Source of the DNA: Episyrphus balteatus
Lineage: Eukaryota; Arthropoda; Insecta; Diptera; Syrphidae
Assembly: GCF_945859705.1 (NCBI RefSeq)
Contig: NC_079136.1
Span: 112,612,028 to 112,676,027 of the forward strand
Direction of reading: 5' to 3'
Length of the DNA: 64,000 bases
In this document: piece after piece, positions 12,102-23,700 of the stretch
How the letters are laid out: each line of letters opens with the position of its first letter
Numbering within the stretch: the stretch's first letter is position 1
Translations under genes and position numbers: made by a program
The notes under the pieces: model-generated
Seen by the model: only the letters and a program-made list of their open reading frames with translations
The model's database searches: none
What the model was told of the DNA's origin: nothing

Positions 12102-15100
12102 GATAGGAACTTGCTAAGACGGTCCTTCCCCGTTTATTTGAGGTGTCGATATATTTAATATTTAACAAAAACATTTATGAAATTAAAAAGTTGAAATCAT
12201 AAACAACAATAATTCATGCGTGTGTTTTTTTTATGAAACTTAGAGTGCATCCTGTTAACACCTTCTCCTTCATTATAAAATTCTAATAAAAAAAATCCTT
12301 CAATAATTTTACGCCTTAAAATCTTTACAAAAACCAATAAAACACTTAAAAAAAAAAAACAAAATTATTCCTCTTCGAATTATTATACTCGTGGCCGTGA
12401 AATAAATATATGTGTGCGTTATACGAAATGGTGTGTTGTATCTATTAGTATCCAACGACATAAACAATAAATAATCGAGGCTTTAATATGGCCGTTTGAC
12501 AGGCACACGAGCCAAATGGTGTATGAATATGATATCTCTCTTCTCTACGCAACAACAAACGTACTTTAATTCTACACACCGACCAAAAATATCTACACAA
12601 AAGTACCTCTATAGCATCCATATACAAAGTAATACGGCGAAGACATTTTTGTTGTTTTTGTCTCTCTGATCCTTAATCGTTGCCTTCCCCCATATCAAAA
12701 TGAAAACATCGAAATGTATCTCTTCTCATTCCATCCATGAAAAACAGAAATACTCCCCAACTCTATTCAGAGAGCCAAAGCCAGAGCCATCCCCCAACAA
12801 AGTTACAGTCACATACAAATGGAATGAGATGCTATAATGGAAATGCTGGAAAATCATGAGGGCGCCCATAAAAGTTGACATATTTATAGAACTTACTAAT
12901 TGTTTATGGAATGGGGCTGTTGTCATTCGATTCGTTTCGATTTTTTGATGGTTCTCGGAATTGATTTGTTTTGTTTGTCTGCTGTCGCGTCTTTTCATTT
13001 CAATTCGCACAGGGATGTTGTAAATAAAATGTTTGAAGGTCGAGTTGGACGAAGGAAATTTTATATAGCAACCAAAACCAATTTGAATTTAAGGTGGTAA
13101 AAATATTTGTATGTGATATATGGCTTGGGTCAATAACTTTTGATCAAATTTTACGAGAAAACTCAAGATTGACTTTTGTATACCAGTTAACCTGTTCTAC
13201 CTCCGTGTTTCTGGACTAATTTAATATGCGACCAATGACTAACATCCAAACCTATGATCTTCTGGTGCAAAATTCCACTATCAAATAGCAAAGGCCTAAA
13301 TAAGGCCCAACACCATCTTCTACCCTCATGAAAAATTATACAAATCTGCCACAAAAACCTCATTTTTCCCAATCAACACGTCGAAATTTCTTTCCACTTT
13401 TTTTTCCCCATCTCCAACAATAAAGTCCCAAAATCTAGAGTCATAAATGTCATTCAAACCATCTTTCATTGCAGGTTGTTCCAAAATTAATAACCTGCAA
13501 TGTATCAGTCCCCAGCAATGTAATCCTTCTAAACCTTGACCTCTTTAAGCTTTCGGCAAAATGCCATTTATCATAACAAAAGACACAGGGCTCAATTTGA
13601 CCCAAAAAAAAAAAAAACCCCAACACAGTAATGGTGGTGGTACATTATACGTCGACGACGACGACACAACGCCGATGTATATTTCTAGCTACGCTACGTA
13701 TAAAAAGGAACTACAAATTTATTAACTTATTCAAATCTCTCTCAGTGACATTTATCTCTTCCTGTATAATTATACAAAACCCCTTTTTCTACCCCAATTC
13801 GGTATGCCTTTTTAATGGACGGGTGGGAATTGGTATACGGAGGAGGAAGGCCTATAAAACAAATCCCCTCAAAAGTCAATTTAGAAACAAAGTAAAACAC
13901 AATGTTTTCTCTTTAATTCTCATTTCATTCCCTGGGCTCCGTTCCGGTATACCTTGTCTCCCCCATTCTTATTGGAAAGAACGGGACGAACGATGATAAT
14001 GATTTTGACCCATAGTCTCCTGTTCCTCCTTACCTCCTGCTGATACTCAGCCCAAACAAATAAATCGACTTCTGTTGGGATGCGGGATGGATATAAGGGA
14101 AAAGAGAGCGCCATCTAGCCCCAGCAGATGATGCTAATTAATTATTTCGAAATGAAGTTGTACTGTGTAGCCCCTGGATGGTGTCAGAAACACCAGTAAA
14201 AACGACCAAACGGTAGGGGTGTTAATTCTATTTAAGCTGGAGGTGTGAGAAGTAAGGAAAAAAATAGCTGTCATCATGAGTTGTGCAAATCGAAGCAAAA
14301 AGACGTTAGCATAGAAACTCAGAATTCGTAGGGTAAATCTATCGAAGCGATGCGATGTACCTACTTTCTGAAAGGGAACAGCAAACAGAAAAAAAATATT
14401 AACTTGGTTGCCAAAGGTCGATAATCAAGTCATGCATCAAAGCCAAACGGATGCTGGAGAGAATTCGCAACTTTTCTATGCTTTTCGAATCGTAAAGTGA
14501 ATCGCAATCAAATTTACGAGCCAGAGAATTAAAAAGTCACCATAATGATGATATATCATGAAGCGTGAATCAATAGAGCTACTGTGCAACGCACGCTTCT
14601 CTCGGTGGCTTTGCGCGGCGGCACTCGAAAAGTAAATAAACATTTAATTTGTGCACTTACTCACTGTCAAGATGAAAATGAGTCTGCGAAATGCGTTTGA
14701 TCAGGGGAATTAGTTCATCTTCATGTCTGCGAACGTACATATAATCTGGGAATGATCCATTCTTGGAACTTCTTGTGAGGCCAAAAATCCCAGAGAGGCA
14801 CAGATTTCGCCAAGGCACTTGCATCGTTTACTTTGTGTTTTTTCTTTTCTTTACTTTTGTATAAGATGCTGAACGGTTGGATGGAATGTGTCACGGATGT
14901 TGTTGTTATTCTTTGTGACAGTCAGTCAGTGGCGTTTAACATTGTGTCAAGTTGGTTGAAGAATGTCTACAGTAAACATATATGAAAAAAGGAAAAGTGA
15001 TCCTGTTCATTTTGATTATGCAAGTAAACATTAACCCGATTGTACGTACAGCTCATTGGAAGCTTGGGACAGTTGCACAAAAAAATTAAAATAATTCGAG

Positions 15101-16085
15101 GATAGCCATAAGATTATGATGGTGACGACTGAGTTCTGAAATGTTAAATTGTCCGTAATACTAGAACATTTCATTTCAATTTTAGGCTCAGTTTTTGTTA
15201 GGGATTTAATTCCCTAACAAAAATTGGCAAAACAACATAGGTAGTACATGTTTATTTATATAAAAGGCATATCAGAAATCTATGGAAATCGCAGTGCAGC
15301 ATTCCTAAGTGGGCATTTCGATTTTGTTAGTTCGTCTTAATCACGACGAAAATATAGCCCAAATAAATAAAGCGAGTTTTTTGTGTTTCCAAATTAGGCA
15401 ACAAAACTGAAAAAATCGGTTAAAAATTAACAAACCTAGAGTTTTTGCAATTTTTTTAATTTCAAAAATATCATTTTTGCCCCAAAATCTTGTTTGGGGT
15501 GTATTTAAAAAAAAAATAATATCTATAGGCAAATATGTAGGTATGACAAAATTTTTATAAGGCTCCAGGTCAATTTGAGGAGGTCACTTATAAATTTCGA
15601 CTATTGAAAAAAAAAAAAACAAAAAAAGGAGGTTCAATGTTCAATAAGAATTTTATGAAATTTTGTGTTCATAACGGGTAGAGGTTTGAGAATCGGCATA
15701 CATCTATTTTTCATACCCCAAAATGGCTAAAAACTCTACAAATTTATTTTTTTTTTAATTTTCTCTAAATTGGAACAAATTGCATATTAAAAAAACCAAC
15801 ACGTATACGCCACAGTGATCCTTCAAGTTAAGCTGGAATAAAATATACAAAAATGTGTCCTGACTAAACAATGATAGCAATTTTAACGTCAATTTTACGG
15901 TTTTTGCTTTCAAATTTTACCTATGGTATGTTAGGAAAAAGAGGCTGTGTATATCCCAATATTTTCAAAACAGTTATGAGTATAAATTAGATAAATAGAT
16001 ATCAAAAAAGTAAAAGAACTTCGATTTGGGTATACATAAGAACGTGCATGAGATCTTTGATTTTTTTTTAATCCCTTTGACAAAA
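12102..16085. other. non-coding stretch with complex sequence, no gene seen
   Basis: The block 12400-15000 has few long homopolymers, mixed composition and short GAC/ACG triplet runs (about 13650-13680), unlike the repeat-filled flanks. Such blocks in fly introns often hold enhancers, but no specific site can be claimed. A short hairpin lies at 15192-15223. A gtatacgccacagtgatcc motif near 15804 recurs elsewhere in the window. Confidence 0.4.
15192..15223. repeat. perfect 13-bp hairpin
   Basis: tttttgttaggga (15192-15204) is followed after a six-base loop by its exact reverse complement (15211-15223). It is too short and too isolated to call a transcript terminator or microRNA; a local palindrome is all that is shown. 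Confidence 0.6.
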
Positions 16086-17080
16086 TAGACCAGTGCCGAA
16101 GCCTTCAAAAACATTAAAAAATAAGAAAAAATCCTAGTAGGATTAAACCCATTGAAAAAGAAGGTGAATATGATAAAAATGAAAGGAAAAATAAATTACG
16201 GGCGAACCGAGTTCAGGAAGTGGTAGGGTTGAGTTTTTAATGGTAAAAAATGGTATATCTCGATTTCCGGAAAAACTACAAGTCCTATGGAAAAAAGTTG
16301 TATGATCTACAACTTATGTTTTGACAATTTTTTCACATTACCTCAAAATGTATGTGAAAAATTAAAAAAAAAACGAGTTTTTGGTTTTTTATTTTTATCT
16401 TTTTCAAAAAAATAATTTTCACTTTTATTACACTTTTATTACTCAAAAACCGTAAGATTTTATGGTACATTGATTAATGTTACGGTTTTTGAGTAATTAA
16501 AGTGTAAATTTTAATAAATAGGCCAAAATTGAAAATAATTGAACAAAATTTTCGAATTTAAGCTTATTAATTTTTTGCATTCTCCGAGAACATGTAACTA
16601 TGGTATACTAATGTAATTTTTGTTTACACCATCAGAAAGTAGAGATTTTAAGAAACAAAATATCCACCGATTTTTTGAAAAAAAAACTGATATTTTGACA
16701 CGTGAATTTTCGATTGAAAATCAGGGTGTTTTTTTTTATATTAATTAAAATCTTTTTTGAAAAAGATAAAAATAAAAAACCAAAAACTAGTTTTTTTGAA
16801 TTTTTCACATAAATTTTGAGGTTAAGTATGTGAAAAAGTTGTTTAAACATAAGTTGTAGATCTACAACTTTGCCATACAACTTTTTTAAATAGGACTTGT
16901 AGTTTTTCCGGAAATCGAGATAGGTATACCATTTCTTACCATTAAAAACTCAACCCTACCACTTCCCGAACTCGGCTCGCCCGTAATTTATTTTTCCTTT
17001 CATTTTAATCATATTCACCTCCAATGGGTTTCATCCTACTATGATTTTTTTTGGTTTCAAAAATTATCGACCCTGGGCTA
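16086..17080. mobile_element. long-arm palindromic element, about 1 kb
   Basis: Left arm landmarks cctagtaggattaaaccc, gaaaggaaaaataaattacg, gtagggttgagtttttaatg, gatttccggaaaaactacaa and gatctacaactta reappear in reverse order and orientation between about 16855 and 17045. Outer ends tagaccagtgccga and tcgaccctgggcta extend the match. Each arm is roughly 250-300 bp, interrupted by AT-rich drift. No coding potential or convincing target duplication. Confidence 0.78.
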
Positions 17081-18059
17081 AAATGTTTGTATTCTTTATT
17101 TACAAAAAACAAACGCCTTTAACGATTAAAAAAAAAAGTTTTATATCATGTTCTGATTAATTTTTTTTGTATAAACTTGATTTAACCTGCGCTTAGTTGA
17201 CATGGTGGAAAATAGCCAAAATCTCTTCTAGGTAGGTGCAACGATATTTGTTTTGAATAAATCTATCATGTTGGATAAAAAGATAAAAAATCCACTAATA
17301 AAAAAATTAACCACTTTCCTATTAATGAATAAGTTTAAAAAGATATGTATAATAAATAAATCTCAACCAATTTTCATAACTTTTAACTCTGGTTTTCTTT
17401 TTACAAAATCGCATTCTTTCATATCTTTCGTTCAAATAAACAAAAATAACATTTCCATACATTAAATAACACAAATTATCGTTTTTAATGTAAAAAACAA
17501 ATAGAAATTTTTGCACAATGTTTTGGGGCAAAATAATTTAAATTGTGCGTATTAAGTCTTTGCCAAATAAAATAATAAAGAAATTCTTAAAATAAACTAA
17601 AATACTTATATTTTAAGAAATAATGTGTCAAATTAAATGCAAATTTAATTTTAACACTTCATATACATATAATTATGTATTATGTGCTTTATTTTGGTTG
17701 GGACTAAATCGCACTTATAAAGTGCTATGACTTGGTGAAATATTTTTTGATGATGCCTTTAAATAAGTAACTTGATTTGCAACAAAACATGAACAAAATA
17801 AAATATATCATATAAAATTTGATGAGTAAAAGTATTTCTTATTCTAAGAGGATTAAAAACTGGTATGGGTACCTATGAAATTATATCCCTTGTCTTTTTC
17901 AAAAACGACTTTAACGATTTCAGTCATAATTTGTGTGTATAGCGTCATAAATAAGGTCAAGCTTTTGATATAAAAAATGGTTTTTTAACTGTTGTCAACG
18001 CTACATTTTATACAGGGTGATTCATCAGCAATGTGCCCAAGAAAAAAAATTAAAACTTA

Positions 18060-18680
18060 TTTATATAAAATGCACGGCTGGGTCGCACGTACTTGCTCTT
18101 GTAGTTCACAGTATCTTTATCTTAAATATCTATTGGAAATTTAAGATTTTGTTTAGTGTCGAGAAAAAAAAACCAAAAAAAAAATCGAAAGTTTAAAAAT
18201 TAAATTTAGAAACATTTTTTTTTTAAATGTTTTTAAAAATATTTTTTTTTTTTACATTTTATACTTCAAAATGATGTCTGTAAATTTTTAATAAAATTGA
18301 CTTATGCTTTGATGTCGATTTTTAACGCAGTTTTGTTAGAATCAATAAGAGTATTACCTACACCAAATTTAATCGAAATCGTTAGAGCCGTTTTCGAAAA
18401 AATTGCAATACCTCGAAATATTGGAGATATGCGTTAAAATGGAGATATTAAAAAACGGGTCTAGAGAATTACGTAAAAATCATCTGTACCAAGTTTCAAG
18501 CAAATCCATCCATCCGCTTAGGCCCTAGTTCGATGTACAGATGCACGCACAGACGCACACACGCACAGACATACGGACGGCATGACGAAAACCACTTTTT
18601 TGATCTTCTCCATCATCGTAATGTTGGTTTTGATTAAAACCACAAATTTTATTTTCTACACGAAACCAATACTTGCCCTA
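18060..18680 (+). repeat. dispersed repeat family R1, copy (direct orientation)
   Basis: Opens with cacggctgggtcgcacgtac (18072) and acttgctct, contains aaatcgttagagccgtttt at 18376, and ends with a purine-pyrimidine 'acagacgcacac...acagacatacggacgg' tract followed by catcatcgtaatgttggttt. The same ordered landmarks occur at about 28690-29420, 53352-53960 and, inverted, at about 60100-61640. The family is unnamed here; no frame is open. Confidence 0.6.
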
Positions 18681-20663
18681 TAGACCAAGTAAAAATTATG
18701 TAATGTTTATTTTGCTTTTAAAGATGAATGTTGTAACTAGTTTTTAATTAAAAATAGAAAACCAGTTGTATTCGACATATAAAAAAAACTACTTTTTTAA
18801 AAGAAAACACTTCATTTTTTGTTTTTACGTGGATGAACTTGTTGGCTAATTAATTTATGTATCATTAACCTTTCATTTATAATTTTTTAAACTTAAAGTA
18901 TTGTATTAGGATATAATAAATTGACACAGTATTGGACAAACCCTGAATTAATAATTTTTTATCATTGATCTGAATTCTCTGTGATGGATTCTAGCTGTAA
19001 TATCCTTAAGGCAATAAAATCGCATTTTTTTTATGAAAAACAATATAAAATTTTTTAGCAAAAGCAGTTGGTTTTAACAAAAGCACTCTCAATTTTTTTA
19101 AGAAAAAATTGTTTTCCTTTTCTTGCCATTTATTTACGTTTGTTTTTTGTTTTTTTTTTTCAAGCTAATTCAAGTTTTTAAAAACTCAGCCTCAATCGCC
19201 AACCTGCACGCTCTCTCTTATTTCTCTCATTTTCTAGTTTAACCGTTTCTTGATTTCTGACTGACTCGTAGGAGAATCAACAAATTTCGACGAACATTTG
19301 TAAAAAAGGTTTAGCAATAGTTATATTTAAATTTGGTAAAATTTTCAAAAAACACATTTTTTTTTCTAAGTTTCAAATTTTGTTCTTGAAAAATTCAATT
19401 TAAGAAAACGGGTCGATGATTTTGGTCTTTTAAATTTTGTTTTCATGTGCCAGGTAACAATTTCTTTAAAATGGCTTGCTATGTTAAAATTTTTTAAAAT
19501 ATTTAAAAAAAAAAATTCTTAAAGTTCCTTGTTATACAAGAATTTAAAAGATTAGTTTGAAATTTTGAAAAAAAAATTATTTTTTTACGTTTCTTATTCT
19601 TGTATTCTTCTTTATTTTTTAAATTTAACTAAAAATTACTACTTTACATACAAATCTTTAATATTTTATCAAATGTAAACCTCTACGTATGAAACTTTTA
19701 CAAAATCATTGTTAAACCCCTTTTTCAAATAATTTTGTTAAATAATTGTGTGTTGGTTGTGACTTTACTTTAAAAACTATTTCATTTTTATTTTGACATA
19801 AAAACCAAAACAATAGGTAATAAAAAAGAAGAAGGCTATAAGTCCGTAAGTTCATGTGACATGGTTTTGCGTTTTAAGTCCATCCATATTCAAAAACTCG
19901 TCTGAATTTGTAGATTAAAAAAAAGGAAAAACATATTTCGTAAAAATCTGCAACTAGTTGCTTTTATTCCAACATAAGCACGTGCCCAAAATCCACAATT
20001 CCTAGGCAAGTCAAGTAAAGAGCCACCCCCACAAGAAAACACAACATCCCAAATATTACCCTCAATTAACCTCTAAATGTCAAAAGGAACGCCTGCCTTC
20101 ACCTCACTTTCTAATTAGATCCATCTCCCATGTACCAGTATTCTCATCCTGTCACAAATCTTTTTCACGTAGTGACTGACGCAAACCTGGCAAAAAAATA
20201 ATCGCAAACCATGCAAATCTTGAAGGTGAAAAAAAAAAGAAAATGTATAAACAGAAGAGAAATGCCTGGCCTCGTAAATAATTACGTGCGAAACCAATGA
20301 ATCACGGAAGAAAGTCGTCAATAATGCGAGCCCGAGTCCCGCATTTACAAAGTTACACAATTCCAACCGAACTTCTCCTTTATTTCCCCGACCCAACTGA
20401 TGTTTTCATTTTAACCAAACCAAGGCAACACAAAAATTTCCGTTTGAATATTCAAAATAATTGATATTAACAACATAACAGAACTCTGTAATTAATTTCC
20501 TTCCTCGTGCGTTCCGCCTCGATACGCATGTTCCCTAGAAAAAAAGGACGAACAATAAGGAAAGAATAATATACAAAAAAAAAAAACTGATTTATCAATT
20601 ATTTTTTCTTGCTTGTCTTCTCTAGCTGTTTCTTATGTATTTTTTTTTTTTTTTGTATTTCAG

Positions 20664-20770
20664 TTGTTACAGAAGATCCTGAGTTTACGGATGTCATAGA
20701 AAATATCACCGTGCCAGCCGGAAGGAATGTCAAACTGGCGTGTTCTGTCAAAAATCTAGGCTCCTACAAG
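20664..20770 (+). CDS. DIP-theta: DIP exon A: start of Ig1
   Basis: The acceptor is a long T tract ending TTTCAG at 20658-20663; the donor is AAG|GTGAGT at 20770/20771. The exon enters in phase 1 (its first two bases complete a split codon) and leaves in phase 0. It encodes 35 full codons beginning VTEDPEFTDVIENITV and ending LGSYK, with the first Ig1 cysteine (KLACSV). The open frame continues upstream through the T tract into a hydrophobic stretch, but this is intron translation (poly-Phe), not a signal peptide. The preceding exon must end with one base of a split codon. Confidence 0.92.
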
Positions 20771-23700
20771 GTGAGTTCATTATTATTACACCCGCATTCT
20801 GAGTCACACTCTGTTTTCCACCCACGCCACCGTCACACATCCTTCTCTATAATGCTCACATATCCTTATGATTGCTTTTGTTATTAGTTGGGGGAGTGGG
20901 AGACCGCTGTGTCTTCCAACTCAACTCCTCAAACTCCTAACTAGGCATTAATTAACCAATTTTGCCATATGTGATGGGATTTCTGGTGGGGTGAATGTTT
21001 CAGATCATTCCACATGCACTGCACGTCCTTAGTCCTTATCTGCCCTAGAGATGAAGATGTGCGTAGTGTCGTTCCGTAGGTAGGTAGGTAGGTAGGTAGG
21101 TAACCCTCTGTCTGTGTGCACAGTTAATCTTAGTTGGCTTAGAGGCGACAACCTTTACAGAATTACAAATTTTGCTGGTAAGGCTTAATATATCCACAGC
21201 AACAGCAACAAGAGAGGACGAAATTCTTTCTCTGAGAAAAAAATATCCTCGAGGCAGTTTTGTTCCTTAACATACACGCATACACAATTCCCATATGTTC
21301 TTTGCTTCATATGTTTGTCTTGATGGGGGGCAATTGGTCTTCGCCACCTGGAAGCCTGAACTTGATTTTGGTATTGACCGAAAAATCAACACAAAAAAAA
21401 AAAAAAAAAAAAAAAAACTTTTTAAGGAGCAGCAGGACATCTTTCTGTATTCTTTTGTTATGTAGGTAGGAATAGCACATAGACAAGGATTAAATTCAAA
21501 CAAAAAAAAGGGGTTAAAGCTAGCTAGCTACTCCCTAGAAATTCTGAAGAAGAAGATGTTTGGATTGTATACTTTTATATTCGTCCTCGAGGCTAGTTTT
21601 ATTATTTAAGAGATCCTTTTTATTTTATCTTATCTTTTAAGAAGAAGAAGAAGTCAAATACGAACAAGTAGATCGAGATGAGCAAAAGCAGTCGAGAATA
21701 ACAAGTGCTTATATTCATACTGTCCAGGGGGTGTTTATCAATTTATTGGTAGCTAAATTGGTCAGTGAAAGGACCAATAGCCCCCTGGGGATATGAGGCT
21801 CTTTCGGCAAGGATTATACATGAAGAAGCTGTTGATATTGAAGAGATTTTTTATTTGCTTGGCTTGGAGGTTAAGCGATCTAGTGAGGATTACTGAAGGA
21901 ATCAATTAATGAATAAAGTTGAGAGTAAAGTTTTCGTATATTGGCTTTGTGGTTTTAATTAAATTTAAAGAAAAGAAAAATTGCACTAGCAACGTTGAAG
22001 AAGTGTTTTTTTTTTTTAAGGAATAGTCGCTTATAGTTTGATGTGTTTTTGATTTTGTTTTATTAGGCTTTTTGGTTTTTGAATGCGAATAAATAAAAGA
22101 CTTTATTCCACTTTTTCACCCAACGTTTCGTAAGAGTTCCTTACTTCTTCAGGGGATTTTGTTCTTTATTCAATACTTGTACTAAATCATCATACTAAAG
22201 TTACTACCTCAATACTGCATCATCCCGACACGGCACTGACACAAAATGAAAATAAATAACAAATACATAGTAATAATGAAATAAAAGAAGCAAAAAATAA
22301 TAATTTAACTACACAAGAAAAGACATTTAGGATATCACATTATTGATTAAAGTACTACAGCATAGCTTTGTTATGTGTTTTTATTTAATTTGATAATTTT
22401 ATGCTGTACAGTCCAAATAAACTTTATTATTTAAAATTAATTTTATCGAAGAATACGTTCAAGGAATCGCCAGAAATGGCAAGTAAGTATCAACATTGTA
22501 TTAACCCCTACAAATGGGAGTCGTGAAATAATGACCTCTTCAGAACTCACAGTCTTCTGTGAAGTTAAGACCGTGATGAGATAATGTTAGAATGAATTAA
22601 TAGTATCCATTTTTGTCAATAGTTCGTATTTCGACAATTTTTCCAATTTTTAATGCAGACAAACTTAATGAAAAAAGTTCAAAGTGGTTCAATAGCTACA
22701 GAATCCAAGATAATCATTATCATTTATAAAAGTGAGATAGTACGATCCACAGTGTTACTTAAAGTCCAAGAGAACACATACGAACCTTTGGAAGGATCAG
22801 GAACAGAAGGAACAGAACAGTGAAAAAATTGTTTTTGAAATACAATCATTTGATACAAGTTTTCAATTAATGTTTTATATGCTGAATCTAATGACATTAA
22901 AATAAAGCCAATACAGTTACTTAAAAAAAAGTCAATACCGAACGCGTAATGTCAATATGAACGCGAAGATGTATGTTTTTTACTACAAAAGGTGAAACAT
23001 GTGTGAAAAAAAATGAAACACTGATGAAATTCGGGATGGAGATTTAAGGAAGCAGGGGCAAAGAATCCAAAAGTTTCGTTTGATTTCTAAAATTTTTAGT
23101 TACTTCCAGAAGATTTAAGTATATCTGGTATTGACAGTATATCAGGTTCTACCAATATTGACGAAGCAGTTTCAAAATTGTATACTACTTTTAATAATTG
23201 TTTGCAAAATATTGTGCCACTGAAAAAAAAACCAACCAACTCATCTTTTGTCACCCATGGTAAACGAAAGAGCTTAAAAATCTTCGAAAAGGAGAAACAA
23301 AGTATGGAAAATACATTTAAAAACTCTTTCCTCAAACGATTAAGGTAACTCGAAGAAAAACTCAGATAGTTTCCCTAAAAACTTTAATTTGAAAACTTTG
23401 CATTAGAAGAGCAAAATAATGTTTGCACGCTTTCGCAAAAAAAATCCGTTGTTCCATTATTGATCCGCCTTTTGACATTAATGAAGACGTCTTTAAAAAT
23501 CTTCCACTTATGCCCAAACTAATTTAAACAGCATCCCAATGCCACAGAATATTATTTTAGATCTTCTCCATCTTTAAACGATGATTATTCCAGATGGAAT
23601 TCACCCATAGGTAATAGTTTTAAAAAAGTGTAGGTACAGTTAAAAATTTCCAAAATCCAGATTTTGAAAAGGTACCTACTCAATAAAATGCTTAAAGCTG

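Noticed and set aside
13631..13996. 121-codon open frame
   Set aside because: Begins in a GAC/ACG triplet tract and reads low-complexity then unrecognised sequence; no supporting splice sites or homology.
21720..21800. Hairpin ccaggggg...ccccctgg considered as a microRNA precursor
   Set aside because: The stem is short and interrupted, with no continuous 20-bp duplex.
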